DNA of 64,000 nucleotides. Origin: Entoloma clypeatum. Taxonomy: Eukaryota > Basidiomycota > Agaricomycetes > Agaricales > Entolomataceae. Of the stretch, positions 17,040 through 27,250 are shown in pieces. The DNA is taken from assembly GCA_963565915.1 (NCBI GenBank), contig OY751486.1, forward strand, positions 4,464,001 through 4,528,000, in the 5' to 3' direction. How positions within the stretch are numbered: the first letter of the stretch is position 1; each line of letters starts with the position of its first letter. A model generated the notes under the pieces. That model searched no databases. It worked only from the letters and a program-made list of their open reading frames with translations, and was not told the origin of the DNA. The translations under genes and the position numbers were made by a program.

Positions 17040-19646
17040 TTGATCAGCATCCAGTATATCTACTTGCTGCCAAATGATCCTTACAACTGGATTCTCAAGA
17101 GTCATTTGCTGGCCTTCACTTGTACAAGGGGTCGACATACTGGTGAAACAATTGGAAAAGAATTAGTGGATGTTGTTCAGAAATTCGGATATAGGCAAAA
17201 GGTTATTAATCTCTCAACATTACTGTGACTTGTTGGGTCTGATGGGCAGTTTATAGGTTGGTTGGCTCATAGGCGACAATGTGCCGGTCAATGATGTTGC
17301 AACTCAGTATGTCTGCAAGACTCTCAATCCCCAGGGGAAGAATCTAAAACCAAGGAAATACAAGGAAGGTCTGTTGTTTATTCTCAGTTGTCCTGGTAAG
17401 CTCTATCTAATGGAGTTAACAGATGCATTGAGCATACCATCCATCTTATGGCATATCATTTTGTCAAGGCACTCGGGATTCCCGCGCTTCGCATATCAAA
17501 AGCACAGATCCATGCCATCGCAACGGAGGGCACTGTCGCCACAGAGGAGGACATTGTGGATCATGACAGGGATAATGAGCTTGATGAATATGATGATGAG
17601 TTCGATGTTGACACCAGTATAGGAGCCTTCCACTGAGGACGTCAACACTCTTCAGGCGCTATCGATCACTGACTTTGATGTCGGCGATGTTGTCGGAAAG
17701 CTAATGGCATTCTTCTCTCAGCTGCAATTATCTGGTGATGATGTACGCGACCTTGTCAAGAGGTTGTCAAGTTCCATGGGCTGCCCATCATGGGACATAA
17801 AGCTCTGGATTCAAACACGTTGGGGGAGTATAAGTGACTGCTTCCGTGTTGTTCTTGCTCAACAGAAGGTACAGCTACAGTATTCAATATCATTACATGT
17901 TGCTGATAAACTATTTAATAGGCTCTTGACCACTTCTGTCACATCGCTGATTCTGAGCCTGACTGTAAAGGCAACCATCCGATTTCTTCAGTCTGACACC
18001 TCCGACACCTCCGACCCTCCGACTGTTGTGGTACGTCTATTATTTATATTACTATACTTTATGTTTCCTTTTGTTTCCATCTATCTTCCAACACCTCTGA
18101 CCTCCGACGACCTCCGACCGTACTCCGCATCGGAGTGCACGTCGGAGTGATGATTTATATCACCACATGCACGCTTCTGATTTACATATTCCGTTCCCAT
18201 CCCTACTTCTGATCTTTGTCGTATTTCAACATTCCTCTCCTCATTTCCAATTCTCGTCATCTATATAGCTGTCTAGCCTGCAAGGAAATCCTCAGAACTT
18301 TCTCTTTGGATTTCCCTTGCAAGGTACGTCTCATATTGTACTTCATAGAGTCTAATTTAACTTTGGATTTCCCTTGCAAGTCGTCCGATGTCGGAGTTGC
18401 TTCAGAGCACTTCAGAGTTGTTGGATCATAAGGTCGCCCTTACACTGACTTCCCACCACTTGCAAACAAGAAATGGATGGACTATAAGCTTTCTGCCATG
18501 GAATGGGAGATAATTAAGCTCACACATGACTCTTTCAACGTAAGCTTCCATATCCAGACAGATGGCCAATAATTCTCTCAATAGATCCTCACAAGTGCCC
18601 ATGGTGATCTTTCTGCGCACAAGACTGTGACATGGCACAAGATATATCCAATCCTGGAGAAGCTCTAAACAGATTGGGAGGATCACCTCAACAAGATTGA
18701 TTATGAACCTGTCCATCACACTCTCGAGGCAGGTCTGAAGAATACGCAGGAGTGGTATCGCAAAATGGATGACACATCAATTTATTTCATCAGCCATGGC
18801 AAGATTTCTTCACTCTTCTGCGTGTCTCGCTAAGAATTAAATTACTAGTCCTCAACCCAACCAACAAGCTCACATATATGGAGGCTGCTTAGGATTCCGA
18901 GTATTTTGATGCTGCTATGGCTCGGCTTCGCAAGATTGTAAGTTTAATTTCCTCGTATTGAAGCTATTCTCATGTCAATGACAGTATTTAAAATACCATG
19001 CTGCATATCATGCCTCGAATAGATGTGCAACAAAAACTACACATGTTGATAAACCATCAACAGTGGGACAATGTAAGCCTTACTTGTCTTATCCCATCCA
19101 TATGCTAACACTGCTGTCAAGGCCAATCAATGACAGATGATTGGATGGACCAAATTATTCAACAAAAAGTCAAAAAGGGAACAGCAACCCCGCAACCCAG
19201 TGTGACAAATAGTGATCCATTTTCTGAGCTCAATCACTTCTTCAAATCAGATTGCATCCTGCGGGACCAATGCCCAAATATCATCTCCTGGTTTGGCGTC
19301 AGTCCCCATTCTCATCAGATGTAAAAGAAATCTCACAGCATCATAGCTCGAATCTATGGAAAGGGCATTTCCTGTTATCTGTTTGATGGCCTGTGACTAT
19401 TTGGCAGTTCCAGGTTTGATGTGCCTTGCTGAATGTTCTTTCTCAATGTCTGCATGTACATATGATGTTCGGAGGCAGCAGATGGGTGCTGAAAAATTTG
19501 GAGAACTTCAGAGGTTGTGGTCAGCATACCACAATGGCCATCTGGAGGCTGTGAAGGAGATGTGGATGGAAATCACACCTGATTTTGATTGGGATGCTAA
19601 TGATGAAGACACGGACATGCTGGTGGACAAGGAGTCATTTTTGTAG
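17040..19646 (+). pseudogene. hAT-family transposase, decayed multi-exon relic
   Basis: Conserved hAT blocks occur in order across several frames. They are GRHTGETIGKELVDVVQKFG (about 17130-17190), DVATQYVCKTLNPQGK (17290), AYHFVKALGIPALR (17450), CPSWDIKLWIQTRWGSISD (17780-17835), a WMDYKLSAMEWEIIKLTHD block (18475-18535), and a C-terminal dimerisation region FPVICLMACDYLAVPG...AECSFS (19365-19450). The last region normally carries the ERxFS signature; here it is AECSFS. Intron-like GT-AG gaps separate some blocks, stops separate others, and a TCCGAC-rich segment (about 17975-18430) interrupts it. It cannot encode an active transposase but could be the degenerate relative of the source for the MITEs nearby. 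Confidence 0.75.
17975..18430. repeat. TCCGAC-rich insertion inside the hAT relic
   Basis: This segment breaks the transposase sense between the HFCHIADSEPD and PYTDFPPLANKKW blocks. It has many TCCGAC/GTCGGA hexamers like the D/H LTRs, an inverted pair near 18125-18150, and a duplicated ggatttcccttgcaag (18308 and 18365 areas). Its ends and any target duplication are not clear. Confidence 0.35.
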
Positions 19647-20015
19647 TCATACAACATGAATTTTTGACTTTTTCACTCTCAGTGAACCTGGTTCGGACCG
19701 GACTGTGGCCAGTCTACCCTATTGTAGTATTATGACCATAGATTCATGTCATGTTACAAACCCGCATCACACATTACAGTCAGAAATTCATTCATTTTTA
19801 ACAGATAATCTTCTCAATTTGTGCTCCTGAAGGCTTTAAAAATTCCACCCTGTCACCATTCAAACAAAAAATGGCATTCAGACTCAGGAAAACACTGAAT
19901 CCCAATCACTAGAGCCTCTGGCATTTGGTAGTCAGAAAAAATAAATAATTCTGAGTTTGAGTTTACAAGAACTCAGCTTTTCTGGTTGAGCTTTCGAACA
20001 GCAATCTATTGTCGC

Positions 20016-20242
20016 TAGTGTTTCAAGGTCTAGTCTCAAAGACCACAAAGAAGACTGAGACCAGACTGAACCAGGGGGTGGTCCTGGTTCATCTTTTTTG
20101 AAAAACAAAGACCACCCCCCCCTGTTCATAGGTTTGGACGGGTTTTTTGGCAAAAAAACTGGTTTACACTGGTTCTGGTCTTGGTCTCTGGTCTCAAAAA
20201 TTTTAGACAAGAAACCGGACCAGACTGGACCTTGAAACACTA
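20016..20242. mobile_element. hAT-type MITE
   Basis: 227 bp bounded by perfect 15-bp inverted repeats, TAGTGTTTCAAGGTC (20016-20030) and GACCTTGAAACACTA (20228-20242). It is flanked by an 8-bp duplication with one mismatch, ATTGTCGC (20008-20015) and ATTGTTGC (20243-20250). The interior is made of GACC/GGTC-rich repeats and has no ORF of note. Confidence 0.9.
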
Positions 20243-20250
20243 ATTGTTGC

Positions 20251-21190
20251 CTCCGGTGATCTCCAGTTGGCTTCATTGGCTTCCATTTAGAAGTCATGAT
20301 GTCAATAGAAGTTATTGATTCATCCAACGTCTTTGAGGTATGGTGTCAATCAACTAAGCGAACATGTTCAGATCACCTGACCATGCACCATCCTCATCAA
20401 GGACACCTCCACCAAAACAGAAGCTGGTGCGATGACTCTCCCACCCTTTTTCCCAGCACATGTCGCCTATGCTCAACACACCAAATCCGAAGTCCTCCGC
20501 ACGTTTTAGTGATGAAAATCACATCAGAACACAGTATGGACTCACCAGGAATGTGGAAGCGTGTTTTTACGAGAACGGGAATTGGAGAGCTGTAGGTATA
20601 CAAGGTATGTCAAAATTGCAAAAATATGTGTCCTGGAGGACTTACCAATGCTCAGAACAACCATAGGACGTGCCAAGGAAGCCCAGAACAAATTCCATGG
20701 TGCTGTGAACTCAACGGACCTCGTTCTCGCGTCCCGGTGAGAGCAAACTGCTACAAGAACGACATCACAGCTCAGCTCAAAAAAATGTGTCAAAATGTGG
20801 ATTGGACTTACCAGGGATGCGAACACACCTTGTACTTGATGAGAGCGGATTTAGAAAGCTGCGGAGCTGGATGGTAAGGTATAAATTCAAAATGTGCCTT
20901 TAAAGGGCTTACCGGAGCTTTGCGGATCGATTCTACGTGCCAAGAAAGCCCAGAATGGCGGCACTGGACAACCAGCTGAACCTTACCAGCCTTTCACATG
21001 TGTTTGCAATGACTCAAGATTGTTACACCTATAACGGCGCATTCATCACAAAGACGAGGATGGGAGCGGTTTGTATTACATGTAGTATGAGTTTCAATCC
21101 AATTCTAAGCTCCATCCTGAATGCATCCCCCCCCCTTTGACGTATGAGCCTCAGCCTCAGCCTGTGGCTTGGGCTCAGCTGATGTCCGCA
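20251..21190. other. Unassigned region with repeated short blocks
   Basis: No recognised gene. A block reading gtgccaaggaagcccagaa (near 20670) recurs as gtgccaagaaagcccagaa (near 20937), each near a possible gtaagg/cttacc splice-like sequence, so an old duplicated or spliced unit is possible. Nothing can be named. Confidence 0.4.
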
Positions 21191-21193
21191 GAT

Positions 21194-21400
21194 TAGTGTT
21201 TGAGGGTTTGGTTTGGTTCAGTTTTTTGCCTCCAAGGAGCATAGACCGAGACTGAGACCAGTCTTCATATATGACAAAAGGGCCAAAAATCAGACCAGAC
21301 CACTCAGGACCAGACCATCGGACCCATGGACAGTGGACTGAATTGGTCTGCACTGGTCAGAACCAGTTTGGTCGCTTGATTAATTATACATGGGGCTAAA
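21194..21400. repeat. Degenerate MITE-like segment, GACC/GGTC-rich
   Basis: Begins TAGTGTTTGAGGG, like the 20016 MITE, and shares its accGGACC/AGACCAG interior repeats. No matching right terminal repeat was found, so only a partial copy can be claimed. Confidence 0.4.
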
Positions 21401-21429
21401 TATATATATGAGTTGTATGTAATGTCAGT

Positions 21430-21860
21430 TGGGGTGGCCGGTGGGTATGAATGGAGGGTGTTGGGCACATTGGGCGTGAGTCTGTGGCATTGGGCGTGAT
21501 TCGGCGGCATTGGGCATGAGTGGATGGCATTGGGCACGAGAATGGGGCTGTTGGGGGGCGAGAATGGAGGCTGTTGGGCACGAGAGAGGGCAGTTGGGCA
21601 TCAGAGGGGGCCGTTTGGCACGTTGGGGGCATTGGGTGTGAGTAAAGGGCGTTGGGTGTGAGTTGGGGGCGTTGGGCATGAGTAAAGGGTGTTGGGCGTG
21701 AGTCGAGGCCCAGAGTGGGCTGTTGGGCACAAAAAGGGGCAGCTGAGCATTAGAGGGGACTGTTCGGCGTTAGGTGGGGCTGTTTGGCATGTTGGGCGTG
21801 AGTACTCGAGTCGTTGGGCACGAGTAGTGGCCGTTGGGTGGAAGTGGTGGCCAGATGGAG
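21430..21860. repeat. Minisatellite, GTTGGGCGTGAG-type units
   Basis: Tandem imperfect units of about 20-30 bp (gcgttgggcatgagtaaagg and variants). This is the reverse complement of the minisatellite in the hAT element at 6080-6480; the flank ggtgggggataaaa also resembles the flank there. Long antisense frames across it are repeat artefacts. Confidence 0.75.
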
Positions 21861-21869
21861 TGGAGGTGG

Positions 21870-23160
21870 GGGATAAAAAAACTGTGGGAACGTGCATTGC
21901 CTGTCGAAATTATTGGTTCAACTTTCAGCAATTGCCGAGAGTGCTTGGCAGTCAATGCCGAGCAATGAAACTCAAGGCCTCGATGCCCAAACTGTGGCAT
22001 CACAGGCTGCAGATGTATTTGCTAACTTATGTAGAGATGTGTAGAAACCTATAAGAAGTAAATATACAGTTGGATACATGAACTATGTATAGTAGTGAGC
22101 CTGTATTCCAAAATTATACATCGAACATAGTCAAAATCATGATGCAACAGTGCATCATGGGTTTCCTCAAACACAAAAAACAAAATTTCCTTATTTCCTC
22201 CTTTCCACAACCACTTTAGTCTACATATACTGTACATATACTATTGAAACATGGCATGTACACCTATTCAGACCATTCAAATAAAATTCAAGGACTTGAT
22301 AAGGTGAATATAAGCAAAATAGGTCGGGGGTTTGACCAAAAAAATTTGTTTCAGCTTTGGATTCTCCTCATTCAGGGGGCCTCGCAGCACATCTGTTTTT
22401 CAAATTTGGTGCATTCATTATGGAGATATAACACTTTTACTGAAATATGCACATTTCATCATTTCTATCTTATCTAGAGATCTAAAAATTATACAAGCTG
22501 TTTCAGAAGGTGAACACATATATATTAATGAGTTCTATCACTTCAAACTATTATTAGATCATGAGGAAGGCACCGCACGCACCTGCACAATGCATTTTGC
22601 ATATTGTTTACTATTATTTGGTGTAAAGTGTCGCATCGCTATATGCTCCAATCCGTGGCGAAAATTCATGAAATAAATACATATTTATCAACATATGATA
22701 CTCTGCTACATAATTGATATAGTCTGTAAGCTTACTTCCTCCTGTGTAGCCATATTAAGGAGAAATGTGATGTTTTTTAAGTTGGTTACATATATTTGAC
22801 ACATTTGATGTGTGCGTGTTGTGCATCATTGAACATCGAATGAATGCATCCACCCATTGCTCACTCCACAGTGAGAGGCACACATATATAACAAAAATAA
22901 CACTGTAATAATATTACCGATACAACAAAAATAGCACTGTAAACCCAGATACAAAAAAATAACACTGTAATCATATGTTTTAGCTATGTTTTCATCATGT
23001 TTTACTCAATTTTTAACCTTTGTGACTCTGAGCAAGAGTTTATATACAAGCTAAAAATGTATTCCACTCAGTTGTAGCTTCAAAACAAGCCTTGGACCGA
23101 TGAAATTGGACTATAAGTATGTCGAATATTATGCAGATTACTGAAAAATCTCCAAAAATT
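21870..23160. other. AT-rich non-coding stretch
   Basis: No gene seen. A short motif, aaaaatarcactgtaa, is repeated three times between about 22890 and 22975. The rest is AT-rich sequence without long meaningful frames. Confidence 0.45.
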
Positions 23161-23169
23161 GTAGAATAT

Positions 23170-23393
23170 TAGGGGGGGGGGTTGGAGGTGTATCCCAAAG
23201 AGCAAAAAGACTGGTCTAGACCTGTTTAGACCGGTCTTTTTGCAGTCTAAGTCAAAAAAAAAATCTAGACTGAACTGCAGTCTAAATTTTCTAAAATATA
23301 TAGACCTTAGACCGCGGTTCAGTCCAACATGGTCTATTTTTCAGTTCAGTTCAGTCTGGTTCAGGTCTATGTAGACTGAACCTTCGAACACTA
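23170..23393. repeat. Degenerate hAT-type MITE fragment
   Basis: A GACCGGTC/AGACC-rich interior ends in CCTTCGAACACTA (to 23393), which resembles the right terminus of the 20016 MITE. The left terminus could not be matched. Confidence 0.4.
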
Positions 23394-23796
23394 ATGCTGG
23401 GTGAGGCCTGAGCCAGCACCCACCTGGTAGACACTCCCCACGGCCTCCACAGATAAGCCCCGTCTCCCGCCCTCATGCCCCCTTCCTCACAGTGCATCAG
23501 GTTCACTGTCAACACCCTCGTGTGTCACAAATGCCTCCAGTACATGCCTCAGCACTCCCTGCGGCCTCCACAGGTAAGCCCCATCCCCCATGTGTCATGT
23601 CAAATGCCTCCAGCATGTCTCAGCACGGCCCCCCATGGTTATCTGCCAATCTGGGTTGCAAGAGCGACACACACATGAGCCTGTTAGAGGCCAAGCTTTG
23701 TGCTTCAGGTCCACCCACACACCTTGACCCCATTCTTTGCGAGTATGTGCTCAACCTACCCTGTGGCACTCATGAACGTGGGCACAAAGGGATGCC

Positions 23797-23848
23797 GTTG
23801 GGCATGAAAGGTGGCCGTTGGGCACGCAAATGGGCCGTTGGGCATGAG
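23797..23848. repeat. Short minisatellite patch at the broken end of copia G
   Basis: Three units of the GTTGGGCATGA type abut the point where copia G coding sequence stops. The missing RNase H end and 3' LTR of G are replaced by this repeat. Confidence 0.6.
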
Positions 23849-26574
23849 TAGCCAACCTCATCCATGCTCGAGTACATCCACTCAATCTGCTTTGCTGCCC
23901 TCAATGTCGCCATGTACTCGGCTTTGGTGGTGGATAGAGCGACTGTTGGTTGGGACTGGGAACCCCAGGAGGTAGGACCACCGGCCTGGATGAAGACTTG
24001 GCCCGCGCACGAGCGGCAAGCGTCGATATCCCCAGCGTAGTCTGCATCAACGTAGCCGACTGGAGCGAGTTCGGTGAAGCCGTCGCCTCCATAGGTAATT
24101 TTGTAGTCCAGAGTGCCCTTGATGTAACGGAGGACACACATCAGCGTGATCCAGTGCTGCTTCCCGGGGTTTGACGCGAACTTGCTGAGCGTAGAGACGG
24201 CATATGAGAGGTCTGGTCATGTCGCCACCTGAGCGTACATGATGGAGCCAAGGACTTCGTGGTAGGGTTTGTCAGCCATAAACTGGTGTTCATCATCCAG
24301 CTCTGCCTTTGCTCTCGCTTCCTCCTCTTTGATGATGAAATCCCAGTTGTGTCATCCATGTAAGTGCTCGTGATCGTTGTCAATCCGTCCTTGTGGCGCA
24401 AGTGGCCAGAGGGGTCCACCTTTGAGCGTTGGTATCTGAGTTCCTTCATATCTTTGTCCAGCGTCTCCCACCAGTTCGCTGTGTCGTCCATCATGCCATA
24501 GAGCGATTTCTGGAGTAACCCAACCTTCCCTTCCACCTTGGCGCCATCTGGGAGCTCGATATAGATGGTCGCCTGGGGTTCCACATTCAGGTAGGCCACA
24601 ATGTAGTCGACTTGCCATGCCTCCATGTCCTTTGCGGCGGCCGTGGCAAGGTTCATCCTGAGGGACTCATATTGGACGACAGAGGCATAGGATGTGTAGA
24701 AGTCGACGGAGGCATAGGATGTGTAGAAGTCGACGCCAGGGATCTGGGTGAAGCCCTTTGCAACAAGGCGGGCTTTGCGTGTGGTGAGAGTGCCGTTGCC
24801 GTCGTACTTGTTAGCAAAGGTCCAGCGAGTTCGGACGACGGGCGCTGGGTGGGGGTTCGACAGCTTTCCAAACCTCATGTTCCTTCATGACACCCAGCTC
24901 CTTGTTGATAGGGCCTTGCCAAATGTCAGGGTGGGTCATGGCCTCCGCGTACAAGTTTGGAAGCCAATGATTCATAGGCTCGGGAATGGGGGCTGAAGGA
25001 GGGGGTGCTGAGGTGGCATACATGGTTGGCGTGTCATCATCATCATTGGTGAGTCCCAGCTCTGGCATTTCCTCATTGAGGGCAGTGAATTTGGCAGTGG
25101 GTGTGTCGTCGGTCGCCCAATCTTTGCCTGCAGCACGCGCATTCTCAACGGCTTGCTCAGATGCGATAGAGTCGGTGACTGCCTTGGTTGGCTTCTGGTT
25201 GCATGTGGAACGGCGTAGGACCGGTTTGGGAGTGGTTGTGACACATGGCGCAGGCCCAGGCAGTTCAGTGGCGGTCATGGCAGTCGAGTGGGTGGGGGCA
25301 AGGCCGTTTGGTGCATCGTCGTTGTCGTTGACAGGTTCATCGAGTGTGACATGATCTATCTCCCCCTCACTTGACATACCCGGTGTTGAAGGTAATGTCT
25401 TATGGCCGGAGCCTTCCTCGAAGATGACATCACGGCACCGAAAGACCTTCTGGGATTCAGGGTCGAAAATGTGGTAAGTGTTGCGCCCAAAGTATCCAAC
25501 CATCATGCCCTTGATCGACCTGGTGTCCAACTTGCTCCCTCCCTTCTCGACTGGGATTTTTGCATAGGCGGTGCAGCCAACTGGTCGAAGGTGGGACATG
25601 TCTGGCTTCATCCCATGCCAGGTCTCGTACGGAGTCATCTCAGGGTGTCGGGAGGTGGGGATGAAGTCTTTCAGGTACAGTATGGTTGCTGCCATTTCGC
25701 ACCACATTGATGGGGGGAACTTGTTTTCTGCCAGTAGAACTTGTGTGCACTCAATAACAGTCCGGTGGCTCCTTTCCGCAATGCCGTTGGATTCCGACGA
25801 GTAGGCGGTGGTGGACTCCAATATGATTCCCCTCTCCTTACACCAGTCCTCCCATGCCTTGTTGCAAAACTTGGTTCCCCCGTCCACCCGTAAGCACTTC
25901 AACTTCTTCCCCGTCTGTCGCTCTGCTAACGCAACATAGTGCTTCAGCGCTGCCAGGGTGGTTTTGGCCTCTTTGTCTGCCAGGAAATATCCCTCAGTGT
26001 GTCCCCCATAAGCATCCACTGCCTCCATCATATACCATTTACCACCCGTCGACTCCACGCAGGACGGTCCCCATAGGTCAATATGCACTCATTTGAGGAC
26101 CTCCGTCGCCAGTCAGGCATTGCCGTCGAAAGGGCGATGAGTGTGCTTGCCCATGATGCAGTCCTCGCATTGGCCAGGTTGCCGTTTGAAGGTCATCACA
26201 TTGAGTCCGTCGACTACACGCTTGTGGTGCATCTGTTCGACAATGTTGTAGCTGGGGTGACCTAGTCGGCGGTGCCATCCCTCGGCATCTGTGGCTTTAT
26301 TATGGGAACAGGTAGCGCAAGCGATGATGGTGTTTGCGGCATCTGTGGCGGCACCTACAGTTGCGGAGACTGCAGGAGGAGAGGGTCTAGCATGGATGGG
26401 TCCCATTGGTGTGTATAATTCCACCTCGTACATTGTTCCAACCCCTCTACCATACATGAAGGGACTGTTTTGCTTGTTCAGGAAAGTCACCCCACCGGCA
26501 CCAAAAACGGAGAAACAGCTGCCCTTGTCAAGACGGCCAATGGATATTAGGTTGTGCGATAGGTCTGGGCAGTG
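23849..26574 (-). pseudogene. Pol of copia G: integrase, RT and part of RNase H
   Basis: Readable blocks in order on the minus strand are the pre-integrase zinc region (WHRRLGHPSYNIVEQMHH, about 26280), integrase core (IDLWGPSCVES, Asp; LRVDGGTKF, Asp; SNGIAERSHRT, Glu), RT (KARLVAKGFTQIPGVDF, about 24760; YMDD, about 24355) and RNase H (GYVDADYAGDIDACRSCAG; STTKAEYMA). Frames break near 26100, 24850 and 24140. RT carries a 30-bp tandem duplication (24675-24734) that repeats ten residues (VDFYTSYAS...). RNase H stops after EWMYSSMDEVGY at the minisatellite. Dead element. Confidence 0.85.
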
Positions 26575-26579
26575 ATAAG

Positions 26580-26889
26580 TGTTGAAACTTTTCCCATCAC
26601 GTAGATTAGATTAGATTAGATTACATCACGTGACCTTTACATATCTTCATTACATACTTGTTTGGTTGGTACAAACAGTAGTACGGTATATAAGACCAGG
26701 AAACTGTCAATATCAACAAGTTGTCTCTTGACTCTTAACCGCCTCCATCGCTCTTACCAGCCTCAACCGCTCTCACCAGCCTCACCCTCTCCAACCTATG
26801 TAAGTGGTCAGAACGGTATCGTAGAGTACTTCCACTGCAGCCGGTTGCTTCAGTACACTTGCGGCTAGCGCCCAGGTGGAACTTCAACA
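26580..26889 (+). repeat. 5' LTR of copia F
   Basis: TGTTGAAAC...CTTCAACA, 310 bp. It contains a short GATTA tandem (about 26605-26622), a TATA box (GTATATAAG near 26695) and a possible splice-donor-like ctatgtaagtgg near 26799. Confidence 0.95.
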
Positions 26890-26902
26890 GGTTATGGGCC
26901 CC
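26890..26902 (+). promoter_or_regulatory. Initiator tRNA-Met (half-tRNA) primer site of copia F
   Basis: GGTTATGGGCCCC follows the LTR without a gap and is complementary to the anticodon arm of initiator tRNA-Met. The same site is found in E and G. Confidence 0.75.
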
Positions 26903-27250
26903 GGATAGCAGAGGGACTTGGGAAACGCTGGCAACAGCGAGTACCTGCCCACTCTACCCTGGTTGGCAAAGAACCGATCGAAAGATCTAGGTTCTGAGTC
27001 ATACTTCTTCACATATGAACCTGGGAACGTCATTACGACAAGTACCTGTCATGAAACGTCCCTAAAGGGATTGACCTAGTACACTCCATGTGGAAACGTT
27101 GATCGCACCTTATACGTCTCTGACATATAAAGGGTTTTCCCATGACCGCTATTCCTGAAGGGAATATGTCATAAGGAATCATTCAATTGTTTTCTCGAAT
27201 CATATTCATAACACATCACTGATTGAGAACCCTTTTTAGATTCATTCAAA

